A stretch of 56,860 nt of DNA from Ignavibacteria bacterium (GTDB lineage Bacteria; Bacteroidota; Ignavibacteria; Tepidaquicellales; Tepidaquicellaceae), in assembly GCA_015657505.1 (NCBI GenBank), contig JADLKE010000001.1, positions 169,570 to 226,429 on the forward strand. The letters run 5' to 3'. Positions 18,858-29,079 of this stretch are shown here, piece by piece. The stretch's first letter is position 1, and each line of letters begins with the position of its first letter. Below the pieces are notes generated by a model, which had not been told where the DNA came from, ran no database searches, and was given only the letters and a program-made list of their open reading frames with translations. A program made the translations under genes and the position numbers.

Positions 18858-19715
18858 ATGTCAAAGGAGATATCCAAGGAGTTAATCAGGCAGATAGAGA
18901 TAATTTCGATGGTTCTGGAGAAGCGGAATTTCTATTCGGAGGATGAGCTGTCGGATATATTCAGCGAGAGTCTGCCGAGCATAAGGAGGGATTTCGCGAG
19001 AATCAGGGCGATGGGAATACCGATACATTCTGCGCGTAGGTGCCTCGACATAGACATACAGAAGTTTGACGTAAGGACGCTGAACAAACTAATTAACACG
19101 TATCTCGCGTTAAACGACACGGAGCCGATAAAGAACCTGAAGGAGATATCGAACGTATTCGGGGACAAGACGCTTTCGGTATTCGTCAAGATAGTCAAAT
19201 CGATAAACGCGCGTCAGATGATAAAGTTCGAGTACGAACTTGACGCGCACGGGCAGCCGATTCGGAGGACTGTAACGCCGTTCGGATTTTTCAAGACGAA
19301 CAGGTCATTCATACTCGCGGGATGCAAGAACGACGATACGGGCAGGATACGATACTATCTTATAGAGAAAATAGGCAACATAGAATTCCTGAGCAGGAAA
19401 TCGGGGATAAAGGATTTTCCGTCGATGCACGATTTTCTGAGCAGCACCTGGGGCATATATCCGCACGGGAAACTTGAGAAGACCGAACTGTTATTCGACA
19501 GGTCCTGTGATTTTTTGAAAAGCCGTATTTTCATTAACAATCAGGAATTTGAGGACACGGAGGACGGGATATTATTCAAGGCGGAGATAAAGATATCGAA
19601 CGAATTTATTTCCTGGATACTCGGCTGGGGCAAACTTGTAAAAATAATCAAGCCGCTTTCGCTGAAAGCCGAAGTAATAAACCGCGCGAAGGAAATAATA
19701 AGCGCAAACAAATAG
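18858..19715 (+). CDS. WYL-domain transcriptional regulator
   Basis: The first 65 residues form a winged helix-turn-helix of the DeoR/HTH_11 kind (EDELSDIFSESLPSIRRDFARIRAMGIPI). Residues about 110-200 form a WYL domain (IKFEYELDAHGQPIRRTVTPFGFF...RYYLIEKIGNIEF), followed by a C-terminal WCX-like extension. Such proteins bind DNA and are thought to sense ligands, often nucleotides or nucleic acids, through the WYL domain. No defence genes are next to it. The neighbour on the same strand, 41 bases on, is an M1 peptidase, which may or may not be its target. The operator is unknown. Confidence 0.9.
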   Translation: MSKEISKELIRQIEIISMVLEKRNFYSEDELSDIFSESLPSIRRDFARIRAMGIPIHSARRCLDIDIQKFDVRTLNKLINTYLALNDTEPIKNLKEISNVFGDKTLSVFVKIVKSINARQMIKFEYELDAHGQPIRRTVTPFGFFKTNRSFILAGCKNDDTGRIRYYLIEKIGNIEFLSRKSGIKDFPSMHDFLSSTWGIYPHGKLEKTELLFDRSCDFLKSRIFINNQEFEDTEDGILFKAEIKISNEFISWILGWGKLVKIIKPLSLKAEVINRAKEIISANK

Positions 19716-19756
19716 TTTTTAAATACGTACAATACTTTAAGACAAAATACATAATA

Positions 19757-21658
19757 ATGAATAAGATATTTTTACCGATATTATTGGGCTTACTTTTGAA
19801 TGTACTTCCGCTGCATTCTCAGGATATATACATGCCAGCGGAATACAGGAAAGCGCTCGTGAAGGACACGAGGTCGCTTGACGGAAAGCCCGGGACGGCA
19901 TACTGGCAGAATTATTCGGATTACTATATAGAAGCGGACGTCAATTCGAACACGAAAGAAATCAGCGGGAAGGAAAAGATAATATACCACAACAAGAGTC
20001 CTCACGACCTGAGTAAACTTGTTATACGATTATATCAGGATTTCTTAAAGCCGGGCAAATCCCGCGACTGGGAAGGAGACCCGAAGTATTTCGGTGAAGG
20101 AACGGTTATAAAGAAGTTAACGATAAACGGGCTCGACATTGACACGGATTCAAAGGACGTGACAAGACCGGGAACGAACATGGTCATCAATCTTTCGAAG
20201 AGCACGCTGAAAGCGGGAATGGACAACGTGGTTGACATCGAATGGTCTTTCAGGATACCCGAAGAGTTTCCGAGGATGGGGATGTACGATTCGACTTCAT
20301 ACATGATAGCATACTGGTATCCGCAGATATCCGTATTCGACGACATCGAAGGATGGGACATGATTGATTACAACGGCGTCGTCGAGTTTTACAATGACTT
20401 CAGCAACTTTGACGTGCGTATAAAGACGGACAGACCGAACATGATAGTCTGGTCGACGGGCTTGCTGCAAAATCCAGAGGAAGTTTTCAGTGACGGTTTT
20501 CTAATAAAATACAGGGACGCGGCCGCGGGGAATTCAAAACTCGAGATTGACTGCTCGGCACTTAATTCTTCGAATCAGATAACACGCAACAACGGTTCAA
20601 GCGTCTGGCATTACAAGGCGGAGAGCGTGCCTGATTTCGTTTTTTCGATGAGCGACCATTATTTCTGGCAGATGAAGAGAATAGAGGCAGCGGACAACAA
20701 TTTCGTATTGCTGAGCACAGCATTCAGACCGAACGCGCTGTCGCTGAAATTCGACGTATACAAAATCGCGGAGGAAGCGATAAAATATCTCGCGACCACG
20801 ATGCCGGGAGTACCTTTCCCCTATCCGTCGATGACTGTATTCAACGGCGAGGGCGGGATGGAATTTCCAATGATGGTTAACGACGGAGACGATGGTGTCT
20901 GGGAATCTTTGATTTACCTGACGTCGCACGAAATATCGCACACGTATTTCCCGTTCATGACAGGAATTAACGAGAGAAAATACGCATGGATGGACGAGGG
21001 ATTCGCGGTATTTCTTCCGATGGAATTTCAGATAAAGATGGACAGGTTCGGACCGGACAACAAAGAGCGGGATCCCGAAAAAGCAGACCAGAGGGAATAT
21101 TTCGTGAAGAGTTTCAACCATTATTCTGGAACGTTCAACGATGTTCCTATGCTCACGCCTTCAAATCTGCTGAAATCCATTCCATACCGTTTCAACGCAT
21201 ACGGAAAATCAGAAATTGTTTTCGAGATACTGAAGGACATGCTCGGAGAAGATTTGTTTAAGAAATCTCTACAGGAATTCATCGCGCGATGGAGCGGCAA
21301 GCATCCGATGCCGTACGATTTCTTCTTCACGTTCAACGACGTATCGAAGAAGGACCTGAACTGGTTTTGGACGAGGTGGTTCATGCAGTCGGGCACGGCG
21401 GACCTCTCAATATCGGCGGCAGTTGTAACAAGCGATAAGATGGAAATTAAGGTCACGAATAAAGGCGGGATGCCGGTTCCGATTGCGGTTACGCTGACGT
21501 TTGAGGACGGAAGCGAATCTTATCACAAGACTACCGCCGAGGTATGGAAGGATGCAAGCGAATACAGATTCACTGTTGAGGTAAAGAAGAAAGTTAAATC
21601 GATAAAGCTCGGGAACGGGTATATACCGGATGTTAATCCGGAGGACAATGGGCTTTAA
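19757..21658 (+). CDS. Secreted M1-family zinc metallopeptidase
   Basis: A gluzincin peptidase with a signal peptide (about residues 1-22). The zinc site is HEISH at 391-395 with the third ligand E414 in WMDEGF, the usual 18-residue spacing. The exopeptidase motif is GGMEF at 366-370, in place of GAMEN, as in a bacterial subgroup of M1. The first ~250 residues form the beta-sandwich that caps the catalytic domain. Likely role: aminopeptidase digestion of peptides in the periplasm. It ends near a bidirectional terminator shared with clpP. Confidence 0.94.
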   Translation: MNKIFLPILLGLLLNVLPLHSQDIYMPAEYRKALVKDTRSLDGKPGTAYWQNYSDYYIEADVNSNTKEISGKEKIIYHNKSPHDLSKLVIRLYQDFLKPGKSRDWEGDPKYFGEGTVIKKLTINGLDIDTDSKDVTRPGTNMVINLSKSTLKAGMDNVVDIEWSFRIPEEFPRMGMYDSTSYMIAYWYPQISVFDDIEGWDMIDYNGVVEFYNDFSNFDVRIKTDRPNMIVWSTGLLQNPEEVFSDGFLIKYRDAAAGNSKLEIDCSALNSSNQITRNNGSSVWHYKAESVPDFVFSMSDHYFWQMKRIEAADNNFVLLSTAFRPNALSLKFDVYKIAEEAIKYLATTMPGVPFPYPSMTVFNGEGGMEFPMMVNDGDDGVWESLIYLTSHEISHTYFPFMTGINERKYAWMDEGFAVFLPMEFQIKMDRFGPDNKERDPEKADQREYFVKSFNHYSGTFNDVPMLTPSNLLKSIPYRFNAYGKSEIVFEILKDMLGEDLFKKSLQEFIARWSGKHPMPYDFFFTFNDVSKKDLNWFWTRWFMQSGTADLSISAAVVTSDKMEIKVTNKGGMPVPIAVTLTFEDGSESYHKTTAEVWKDASEYRFTVEVKKKVKSIKLGNGYIPDVNPEDNGL

Positions 21659-21660
21659 CA

Positions 21661-21780
21661 ATTAGCAATTAGCAGTTAACGGTTAACAATTAACAATTAA
21701 CAGTTTACAGTTAGGAGTTGATAATATACAGTGAATAAATTTTATTGCTAAACGATAATTATTAAGTGATAATTGATAAT
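21661..21780. repeat. Degenerate AATTAACAGTT-like low-complexity repeats
   Basis: The gap between the M1 peptidase and clpP starts with imperfect repeats of AATTAGCAGTTAAC/ AACAATTAACAGTT, followed by AT-rich sequence. No gene is visible. Confidence 0.6.
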
Positions 21781-21795
21781 TGAAATTGAAAAAAG

Positions 21796-21819
21796 AAAAA
21801 GCGGGTGAACCCGCTTTTT
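21796..21819. terminator. Bidirectional terminator between M1 peptidase and clpP
   Basis: The stem AAAAAGCGGG/CCCGCTTTTT with a TGAA loop has A and T runs on both sides, so it can stop transcription from both convergent genes. Confidence 0.88.
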
Positions 21820-21847
21820 CTTTTATACAACCGGTGACTATATTTTA

Positions 21848-22519
21848 TTATTTTTTTGCTGACTCTCTTTTCACGAGAATATTATCGATAAGTCCGTATG
21901 ATTTTGCTTCTTCGGCAGTCATATAATTATCCCTGTCAGCATCCTTCGTAATTTGTTCAACGGATTTGCCGGTATGTTTCGAAATTATTTTATAGATCGT
22001 ATCGCGGGTTCTGAGCATTTCCTTCGTATAAATTTCGATATCGGTAGCCTGTCCCTGAGTTCCGCCGAGCGGCTGGTGCATCATAATTTTCGAATGCGGT
22101 AGAGCGATTCTTTTACCTTTCGCGCCTGCCGTGAGGAGTATTTGTCCCATAGAAGCCGCCATGCCGATACAGGTAGTAGAGACATCGCAGCGGATATAGT
22201 TCATAGTGTCGTAAATGGCGAGACCCGCGGAAATGCTGCCTCCGGGGGAATTTATGTAGAGCAGAATATCCTTATCGGGGTCTTCATACTCAAGGAACAA
22301 CAACTGCGCGACAATGAGTGAAGATATTTCGTCAAAGATTGCCGAGCCGAGGAAGATAAGTCTTTCTTTAAGGAGTCTGGAATAAATATCGTAGGCTCTT
22401 TCCCCTCTTGAAGTCTGCTCGACTACCATAGGGACGAGTTGGTTTTTAATTTTCGACGCTTTGTCGAGTCCTGCCTTAATTTCGTCCTCGCGAGATTTGA
22501 TGATGCTGTGAAAGTCCAT
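21848..22519 (-). CDS. clpP: ATP-dependent Clp protease proteolytic subunit
   Basis: The serine peptidase chamber of the Clp protease. The catalytic serine is S123 in GMAASMGQ, the base is H148 in MMHQP, and the acid is in the KDADRD segment (D197 the likeliest). The 223-residue length includes an N-terminal extension of about 30 residues that is probably a propeptide or the usual Bacteroidota leader. It lies one base after the trigger factor stop, an arrangement conserved in many bacteria (tig-clpP-clpX). Here clpX is missing downstream: the next gene converges. Confidence 0.98.
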   Translation of the reverse strand: MDFHSIIKSREDEIKAGLDKASKIKNQLVPMVVEQTSRGERAYDIYSRLLKERLIFLGSAIFDEISSLIVAQLLFLEYEDPDKDILLYINSPGGSISAGLAIYDTMNYIRCDVSTTCIGMAASMGQILLTAGAKGKRIALPHSKIMMHQPLGGTQGQATDIEIYTKEMLRTRDTIYKIISKHTGKSVEQITKDADRDNYMTAEEAKSYGLIDNILVKRESAKK

Positions 22520-22520
22520 A

Positions 22521-23864
22521 TTATTTTTCTTTTTTATTTTCTTTTTTTGTCTCTTTTTTAGAGTCCTTCTTAGTTTCTTTCTTTTTTTCTTCCGCCTGAA
22601 GTTTAATGGATTTCTTGACTTCCTCGACTTCAGTCAGTTTCGCATTTTCAATTATGAAATCAACGACTTTATTGTTTAGAACAGAATTTCTGACGTCCGG
22701 GTTCTCCTTATAGAATTCGAATAGTTTGTCAGCCGGGAGGCCGTACATCGCGGAATTCTTTTCGGCGAACTTCATAATATCTTCGTCGGTTATTTCAATT
22801 TTTTCCTGTTCGATAAGTTTTTCCTTTATAAGGAACCATTTGCCGGTAAAGACGGCATCTCCTCTGTTTGACTTTCTGAATTCCTCTTCATTGATATCGT
22901 GTCCGTGGCCTTTATGTTCTTCCTTATAACTTTTGAAATAGTCGTCAAGAATCGAATCGACATATCTGTCCGGAAGGAGTACTTCATTTTGTTTTACAAT
23001 TTCGGACACCGCTTTATTCCTTATTTCCTGTTCGCCGTGTTCGTTGTACGCTTTTGAAATTTCTTCGCGAAGGTGATTTCTCAGTTCTTCTTCGGTTTTA
23101 ATATCATCTTTGCCCGTAAACTTTTTAAAGTTCTCTTCATTCATTTCCGGATAAATTACCTTTTCAATCTTCGTGCATTTCACGCGGAGTTTTACGGGAT
23201 TGCCTTCTTTATCTTTAGAATCGAGTTCCCGCTCTTCATTTTCCTTAATATTTTTCAGAGCGGTTCTATACTCTTTCGAGAGATAATCGCTGTTGAGATA
23301 GAACCTCAGGTTTTTTTCTTCCTTTCCTTCTTTCGGGTTACCCGAGTCATCGAGTTCGACCGTGTCAATCGTCACCATATATTCTTCGTCGAGCGCCTGT
23401 CCGTCGAGTTCGAAGGAAGCGTTTTTAAATCTCATAAACTGAAGTTCCTCTTCGACGAGGGACTCGTCGATAACGTATTTTGTTCTTGTAAGTTCAATTC
23501 CTTTAACGTTCGTGAGCACTACTTCAGGAATAATCTCGAACGATACTTTTACGGTAAGGGATTCTTTAGGTTTATAATCGAGGTCAGTGATGGTACCAGA
23601 GCCGACGATCGGTATTTTATTTTCAATAAGATAGTTTCTAAAGACTTCATTGGCGATATCTTCGAGCGCGGAATATTCAATGGCGTCGCCGTAGATTTTC
23701 TTAATCATCGCGACGGGGGCTTTGCCTTTTCTGAAGCCCGGAATCTGCACTTTTTTTCTGTAATCAATTACTGCTTTATCGAAATGGGGAACAAGTTCCT
23801 CGTAAGTTAATTTCGCTTCTAATTCTCTTTTACAATTTTCGGATTCTATTAAATTTATGTCCAC
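22521..23864 (-). CDS. tig: Trigger factor, ribosome-associated chaperone/prolyl isomerase
   Basis: Binds nascent chains at the ribosome exit tunnel. The N-terminal ribosome-binding domain contains the signature near [10 protein letters not shown] (residues about 41-50). A divergent FKBP-like domain spans about 150-240, and the C-terminal chaperone arms follow. The tail after about residue 415 is a lysine/glutamate-rich low-complexity stretch ([11 protein letters not shown] pattern) longer than in E. coli. The 447-residue length is normal. First gene of a tig-clpP operon on the reverse strand. Confidence 0.96.
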   Translation of the reverse strand: MDINLIESENCKRELEAKLTYEELVPHFDKAVIDYRKKVQIPGFRKGKAPVAMIKKIYGDAIEYSALEDIANEVFRNYLIENKIPIVGSGTITDLDYKPKESLTVKVSFEIIPEVVLTNVKGIELTRTKYVIDESLVEEELQFMRFKNASFELDGQALDEEYMVTIDTVELDDSGNPKEGKEEKNLRFYLNSDYLSKEYRTALKNIKENEERELDSKDKEGNPVKLRVKCTKIEKVIYPEMNEENFKKFTGKDDIKTEEELRNHLREEISKAYNEHGEQEIRNKAVSEIVKQNEVLLPDRYVDSILDDYFKSYKEEHKGHGHDINEEEFRKSNRGDAVFTGKWFLIKEKLIEQEKIEITDEDIMKFAEKNSAMYGLPADKLFEFYKENPDVRNSVLNNKVVDFIIENAKLTEVEEVKKSIKLQAEEKKKETKKDSKKETKKENKKEK

Positions 23865-23934
23865 TTTTTGGAAATTTTATTTGAAAAAAGGTAAGATACT
23901 CAATCCGAAAAGCATAAACAATGCAGTAAAAAAG

Positions 23935-23964
23935 CGGATTCCCGCCGAAAACAGCGGGAATCCG
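23935..23964 (-). terminator. Intrinsic terminator after the LEA-like lipoprotein gene
   Basis: An 11-bp stem CGGATTCCCGC/GCGGGAATCCG with an 8-base loop; the adjoining A run gives U residues on the reverse transcript. It separates the lipoprotein gene from tig. Confidence 0.85.
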
Positions 23965-23974
23965 GGATAAAAAT

Positions 23975-24583
23975 TTAATTGCGGCCTCTGAATTCCTTAT
24001 CGATGATAGTAATTTCACCGGGGTAAGTGAAGGGGCCGAGAAAAGTGTCGACAGTGGGTTTAATCTTCAGGCTCAATCTTGCAGGCGAGCCGTTGGAGCC
24101 GCCGATACCGAGAGCGAGGCCGACGAGGCTTTGCAGTCCCTGATTTTTAAAGAACTGAAGCAGGTCAACCGACATGCTCAGCGGGATAGTCGCAGTTTGT
24201 CCGACGCCGGGGATAGTAATGGGGCTTGATATATCGCCTTTAATAGTTTCGACGTTATCGATAAGCAGTCTCCAGTTAAGGGCTCTAATAGCGTCGCTTG
24301 AATTCGGGCTTCCCCCGCTGCCTTCGGGATTCTTCGCGAGCAGGTTAAGGGTGAAATTAGCCGGCAGTTGACCGGAACTGAACGCGGAGGTAATTTTCAC
24401 GATATCGAGCGGATTAATATTTGAGAAGCCGGAAACGCCCGACAGATTAATGCCGGCGACGCTCATGCCGGAAACGCTGCCAAGTTTCCACTGTAGTCTT
24501 TCGGCGTTTGTAACCGCATCTTTAATAGAAGAGCACGATGACAAAGCGAATGCAAATATAACGAGCAATATTAGTTTTTTCAC
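23975..24583 (-). CDS. Lipoprotein, LEA2-like
   Basis: A 202-residue predicted lipoprotein: the signal peptide ends in the lipobox LSSC, with the modified cysteine at about residue 17. The mature part alternates hydrophobic strands (FTLNLLAKNPEGSG, IPLSMSVDLLQFF, ARLSLKIKPTVD), as in LEA2/water-stress-hypersensitivity domains, which are beta sandwiches found in some bacterial lipoproteins. The family assignment is tentative and no enzyme motif is seen. It follows the NtrC-type regulator by 38 bases on the same strand and is closed by a strong terminator, so it may be the last gene of that transcript. Confidence 0.78.
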   Translation of the reverse strand: MKKLILLVIFAFALSSCSSIKDAVTNAERLQWKLGSVSGMSVAGINLSGVSGFSNINPLDIVKITSAFSSGQLPANFTLNLLAKNPEGSGGSPNSSDAIRALNWRLLIDNVETIKGDISSPITIPGVGQTATIPLSMSVDLLQFFKNQGLQSLVGLALGIGGSNGSPARLSLKIKPTVDTFLGPFTYPGEITIIDKEFRGRN

Positions 24584-24621
24584 AGTGATAAAATAAGTTT
24601 ATAAAAAGACGTTTGTATAAT

Positions 24622-26001
24622 TTAATAATTGATACCTAATTGTTTCAAGATTTTTCGGAATCCCTGCGGAGTTATTCCGGCGATTTTTGACGCTTCCGAC
24701 ACTTTTCCTCTGCAGTATTTCATAAGCGACTCAAAATAATACTTTTTTGTATTAAAATCGTATTCCCTGTAGTCGATGAGGAAGTCGTTTTTATTTTCCG
24801 TGTCATTAAGTTCGCCATAGGGTGTCCTGCTGATAATGTCAGGGAAATCCTTCAGGGAGAGTTCAGAATTAGCGGAGTAAATGAGAGCGTTTTTAACGGC
24901 GTTCGAGAGTTCGCGCACATTTCCTTTCCATTCATATTCGAGGAATGCATTTCTCACCTGTTCACTTAAATGAAAGCCCTGCTTGCCGAATTCGGACGAA
25001 TATTTTTCAAGGAAATAATTCGCGAGGGGGATAATATCCTCCCTTCGTTCCCGCAGCGGAGGGATATTTAATCTAACACCCGAAATCCTGTAATAGAAGT
25101 CTTCCCTGATTCTTCCATCCTTCACGAGTTCTTCCAGGTTTTCGTTCGTCGCCATAATCACCCTCACGTCGAGTTTGATTTCTCCCTTACGCATATCGTG
25201 TCCTACGCGTGTTATGGATTTATACTGCATGAAGTGGAGAAGTTTAAGCTGAATAGATTCCTGCAGATTCGATATTTCCGGAATATAAACGAAGCCCTGG
25301 TTTGCCGATTCAAATTTACCGGGTTTCATCTTGTCGGCGCCTGTAAAAGAGCCTTTCTCATGACCGAAGAGTTCAGACTCGAGCAATGTCTCGCTTAGAG
25401 TCCTGATCGGGACGGGAATAAACGGCTTATCTTTTCTTTTGCTTCTTAGAAAAATCTGCGCTGCCACCATATCCTTGCCGACTCCAGTTTCGCCGCAAAG
25501 CAGAACGTCAACGTTAAGATTCGCGAGTCTGGAGATTTCATAACTTATTTTCTTCATTACTTCGCTCGCGAGAACAAACGAATCATCGGTAAGAACGTTG
25601 TTCCCCATCAGTCCAGAAATTCTGACACGGAGTTTTTTCTGATTAAGAGCCTGTTCGATTTTTTCGTTAAGCAGGTCCAAGTTGAAATCCTTGGATAGGA
25701 AATCGTGGGCACCGAGTTTCATCGCTTTAACGACGTGCTCCATGTCATCATATTCGGTAACGACAATAACGGGCAAATAAGGATCGACGTCATTGTGAAT
25801 TTTTTCAAGTACGTCGAGTCCGTGAATATCAGGCAGTTGGAGGTCGAGGAGGAGAACGGACACGAGCGTGTTTTTCACAATCCCGAGACCTTTTTCGGCA
25901 GTATCCGCCGTAAGGATTTCGTATTTATCGCCGAGCATAAGAACGAGGTCTTCGGTGAACTCTCTGCTGTCGTCGATTATTAATAGTTTATGTTTACTCA
26001 T
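24622..26001 (-). CDS. NtrC-family sigma-54-dependent response regulator
   Basis: Activates sigma-54 promoters when phosphorylated. The receiver domain (about 1-120) has the phospho-acceptor D53 and conserved K104. The AAA+ domain has Walker A GETGVGKD at 170-177 and the sigma-54 contact loop GSFTGA at 217-222; the usual sequence is GAFTGA, and serine is a tolerated variant. A Fis-type helix-turn-helix lies at the C terminus (SEASKIAGITPQGFRKIL). It starts two bases after the stop of a five-PAS kinase, almost certainly its partner. Targets are unknown; a sigma-54 gene is not in the window. Confidence 0.95.
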   Translation of the reverse strand: MSKHKLLIIDDSREFTEDLVLMLGDKYEILTADTAEKGLGIVKNTLVSVLLLDLQLPDIHGLDVLEKIHNDVDPYLPVIVVTEYDDMEHVVKAMKLGAHDFLSKDFNLDLLNEKIEQALNQKKLRVRISGLMGNNVLTDDSFVLASEVMKKISYEISRLANLNVDVLLCGETGVGKDMVAAQIFLRSKRKDKPFIPVPIRTLSETLLESELFGHEKGSFTGADKMKPGKFESANQGFVYIPEISNLQESIQLKLLHFMQYKSITRVGHDMRKGEIKLDVRVIMATNENLEELVKDGRIREDFYYRISGVRLNIPPLRERREDIIPLANYFLEKYSSEFGKQGFHLSEQVRNAFLEYEWKGNVRELSNAVKNALIYSANSELSLKDFPDIISRTPYGELNDTENKNDFLIDYREYDFNTKKYYFESLMKYCRGKVSEASKIAGITPQGFRKILKQLGINY

Positions 26002-26002
26002 A

Positions 26003-28807
26003 CTACACTAAAATGAATGATATGTGGAATCTCGCGCCTTCCCCGAAATTCTTATCCAGCATAATATCTCCGCCGTATTTTCCGATTATGCTTTTCGCGT
26101 AATACAAACCAAAGCCTCTATTAACGCCTTTCGTGGAGATTCCCCTGACAAAAATCTGTTTTTTAATTCTATCAGAGAATCCAGGACCGTTATCAGAATA
26201 CGAAAGGAGAATCTTTCCGTCATTTTCGGTCAACTCAATGTTGATTCGTTTTTTGAAGTCAGCCTTATTAACATCGGTAAACGCCTCAATAGAATTATTT
26301 ATCAGTATATCCGCAATTTCTTTAAGTTCCACTTCATTGAATACAGCATATGTCACAGCAGCGCTGCACGAATAATTCAATGATATTCCCGGATTTTCGA
26401 GCGATTGTTTTTCGCAAACAGATTCGAGTACGCGATTAACATCTGTAATAAAATTCTCTTCGAGATTTTTAGCAATTTGCTTTATGCTCGTAATGCAGAT
26501 TTTGACAAGTTCGACAATCCCGATGGATTTATTAATCACACCGTTTTCATGCCGCAGAGTAATGCGCAGTTCAACGAGTTTATTCTTAAGAATTCTTGAG
26601 TTCGTCATTAATTTTTCATTCGCACCGCTAATGTCATTATAAACCGATACTCTAGGCATTTCATTGAGTATCACGTTGAGATGAGCGGATATGAATTCAA
26701 GTTGCGGATAGACGGTTTCAATATACTCAGAAAGCAGCCTTTCGAATCTTTTCCGCAAGAGGATGCCGTCATTATCCGTTCCGCCATCACGAGCGGTTTC
26801 GAGATAATCTTTGTTTTTCAGAAAGAGCGAAATCCTGTTAAGGCACATAAGCGAGTTCTCTCCGTGCTTAAAGGCTTTGACTTTAGAAATCAGGCTTGAA
26901 AAAATATTTATTCCTGGTTCGGAAAGAGTGACGGCTTCTGTTTCTTTTCTCTCCCAAACGATAGCCTGAACGAGGTGATTAGGCAGAAGTTTGGCATTTC
27001 CTTCGAGGAACACGCTGTTACCGTCATTTTTTCTGAAATACGCTTTCATCAAGACGGTTTTACCTTCGATAATTTCATTGAATTTTACGGGATCGTCAGT
27101 CAGGTCCTTTTCGAAGAACAAATCAATAAAATTCATACCAGTCATTTCAAAGTCATCATACCCGAGAATACCGCGTATAGCTTTGTTCGCGCTGATTATA
27201 ATGCCTGAGGTATTAATAATTATGATACCCGCAACCGCCTCTTCAATAATGATGCCGAAATCTTTCTGTGATTTAATTGTTTTCTCATACAGAGTTTTGT
27301 CGGTTATATCTTCGATTAGGAAAAATCTACCGATATACTTATTATCGGCATCCGTAAGCAGGGTTGAGAAACGGCGGAGCACCTTACCGTTTTTAAGCGG
27401 CATTTCGTCTTCAAAGGCGATATCATTGCCGGGAATTCTGAAGAACATCGCATTTTCTATGAACTTTTCCGTATCGGCAGCCTTTTCGGAACAGAGGTCT
27501 CTGATGTAAGAATTTTTCAGATTATTCTCATAATTTCTTGTGAGTCTTGAATCTATGCCCCACAATTCACAGAATCGAGTATTTATATATACAACATCGT
27601 CGGTATTATAATTCACGATATAATATCCGAATCTGGCGCTTTCGGTCATTATGCGAAGAAGGGCTTCATTTCTAACTGTTCTATTTTCAGATTTAATTCT
27701 TTCGGTAATATCCTGGAGCACGCCGCAATAGAAGACACCCTTTGAATCCTGCGCTTTCGTAAGGAGGTTTTCGACCCAGATGAGTTCACCGTTTGATTTT
27801 ACGCATCTGAAATTTCGTTTGAACATGCCGGAATCGTCTTTCTCTTTCCATTTATTGAACGCATCAAAATATTTTTCCGCATCCTCACTGAATATAACAT
27901 TTTCGACAAAGTTGCTTCTTTTAAGTTCTGAGACATCGTAGCCGAGCAGGTCACTCACGCGTGACGAGATGAAACTATCGTCTCTGCCCGCCTCGTAGAG
28001 GATAAGATTTGAAAAGTTGCTGAGGATAGCACCGAACCTATATTTCGTATGAATAAGTTCTTCGAGTGTATTTCTAGTTTCTGTAATATCGCGTCCGATT
28101 GCCTGCACTTCTTTAATAGACCCGTCATCGTTTCTTATACCGACGCTTTCAAGGTGAAGCCATTTAACGCCGTTCTTCGTCACGACTCTGAACTCGATGT
28201 CATCGCGGGTTTGCGAACTCATGAAGTTATAACTTCTTTCCATAACGTACTGGAGGTCATCGGGATAAACCATCGTGAAGATATTTACTCCAAAGAGTTG
28301 TTCGCGGCTGACGCCGATGAATTCACAGCAGGCATCGTTGACGTAAGTAATGTTGAAACCGCTGTCAATTCTAAGAAGAAGATTAGTCTGCAGACTTACA
28401 AGGCTGCCGTATCTTTCCTCGCTCGCCTGCAAATCCCATAGAATTTTTTCGAAGCCTGTAATTCTAAAGAAACAGAGAGAAACGGAACTCACCGTATGGT
28501 TTTCATCAAAGACCGGCGTGAAAATGCATTCAAAATATTTCGTTCCATTATTATCCGTCCCAAACTGAAAGTCTCTTTTTACGGGATTACCGAAGAAGGA
28601 CTCGTCAAGGGCGGAATTCATTGATTCCATATTGTATTCAGGCACGAAATCGAGCAACGACATTCCGATTTGGATATTAAAGCCAACCTGAGTTTTAATA
28701 TGAGATGAAGTATCGGGTGAAATATAGACAATTTCCTTATCCCTGTTTACAATCATATAGGGGACGAAAGACATGCCAATAAACTGATGTGACGATACCG
28801 GGTTCAT
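26003..28807 (-). CDS. Five-PAS sensor histidine kinase, partner of the NtrC-type regulator
   Basis: A 934-residue soluble kinase. Five PAS/PAC modules can be traced at roughly 10-130, 140-260, 265-395, 395-520 and 525-640. Several end in RDIT/QDITER-type motifs. The phospho-acceptor region is atypical: the best candidate is H709 in ISAHLNVI, with no classical HExxxPL box. The HATPase domain is clear, with an N box at N837-N838 (ILINNSIEAF), DNGPG from D872 and RGFGL near 897-901. The stop lies one base before the regulator start, so they form an operon. No transmembrane helix is visible, so signals must be intracellular or arrive by protein contact. Confidence 0.93.
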   Translation of the reverse strand: MNPVSSHQFIGMSFVPYMIVNRDKEIVYISPDTSSHIKTQVGFNIQIGMSLLDFVPEYNMESMNSALDESFFGNPVKRDFQFGTDNNGTKYFECIFTPVFDENHTVSSVSLCFFRITGFEKILWDLQASEERYGSLVSLQTNLLLRIDSGFNITYVNDACCEFIGVSREQLFGVNIFTMVYPDDLQYVMERSYNFMSSQTRDDIEFRVVTKNGVKWLHLESVGIRNDDGSIKEVQAIGRDITETRNTLEELIHTKYRFGAILSNFSNLILYEAGRDDSFISSRVSDLLGYDVSELKRSNFVENVIFSEDAEKYFDAFNKWKEKDDSGMFKRNFRCVKSNGELIWVENLLTKAQDSKGVFYCGVLQDITERIKSENRTVRNEALLRIMTESARFGYYIVNYNTDDVVYINTRFCELWGIDSRLTRNYENNLKNSYIRDLCSEKAADTEKFIENAMFFRIPGNDIAFEDEMPLKNGKVLRRFSTLLTDADNKYIGRFFLIEDITDKTLYEKTIKSQKDFGIIIEEAVAGIIIINTSGIIISANKAIRGILGYDDFEMTGMNFIDLFFEKDLTDDPVKFNEIIEGKTVLMKAYFRKNDGNSVFLEGNAKLLPNHLVQAIVWERKETEAVTLSEPGINIFSSLISKVKAFKHGENSLMCLNRISLFLKNKDYLETARDGGTDNDGILLRKRFERLLSEYIETVYPQLEFISAHLNVILNEMPRVSVYNDISGANEKLMTNSRILKNKLVELRITLRHENGVINKSIGIVELVKICITSIKQIAKNLEENFITDVNRVLESVCEKQSLENPGISLNYSCSAAVTYAVFNEVELKEIADILINNSIEAFTDVNKADFKKRINIELTENDGKILLSYSDNGPGFSDRIKKQIFVRGISTKGVNRGFGLYYAKSIIGKYGGDIMLDKNFGEGARFHISFILV

Positions 28808-28901
28808 TAAAACAATCTATAATATTATAAATTATTTTGAAATATAAATAATAATATAGGCAGTTGAACGCAATTGAGAGTACTGACCGTATAAAAAAGT
28901 A

Positions 28902-28928
28902 GGAGGGCTGTTTCCCCGTCAGCCCTCC
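28902..28928 (-). terminator. Orphan intrinsic terminator in the divergent kinase/mtnA gap
   Basis: A 9-bp stem GGAGGGCTG/CAGCCCTCC with a 9-base loop is followed on the reverse strand by six U residues (forward AAAAAA at 28893-28898). It sits 95 bases upstream of the five-PAS kinase start, where no annotated gene ends. An adjacent weaker hairpin CTACCT/AGGTAG lies at 28933-28966. It could end a small RNA or act as an attenuator in the kinase leader. Confidence 0.7.
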
Positions 28929-29079
28929 TCATCTACCTCATTTATAAGGAGTGAAAGTATAGGTAGGTAAAAATCATTTACTGTTTGATAGTATAACAAT
29001 AAAGGGTTCAATAAAAATTCCCGGAAAATAAAATTTTTTTAAAAATTTTTAATAATCATAAAAATTCGTATTTTAAAGC

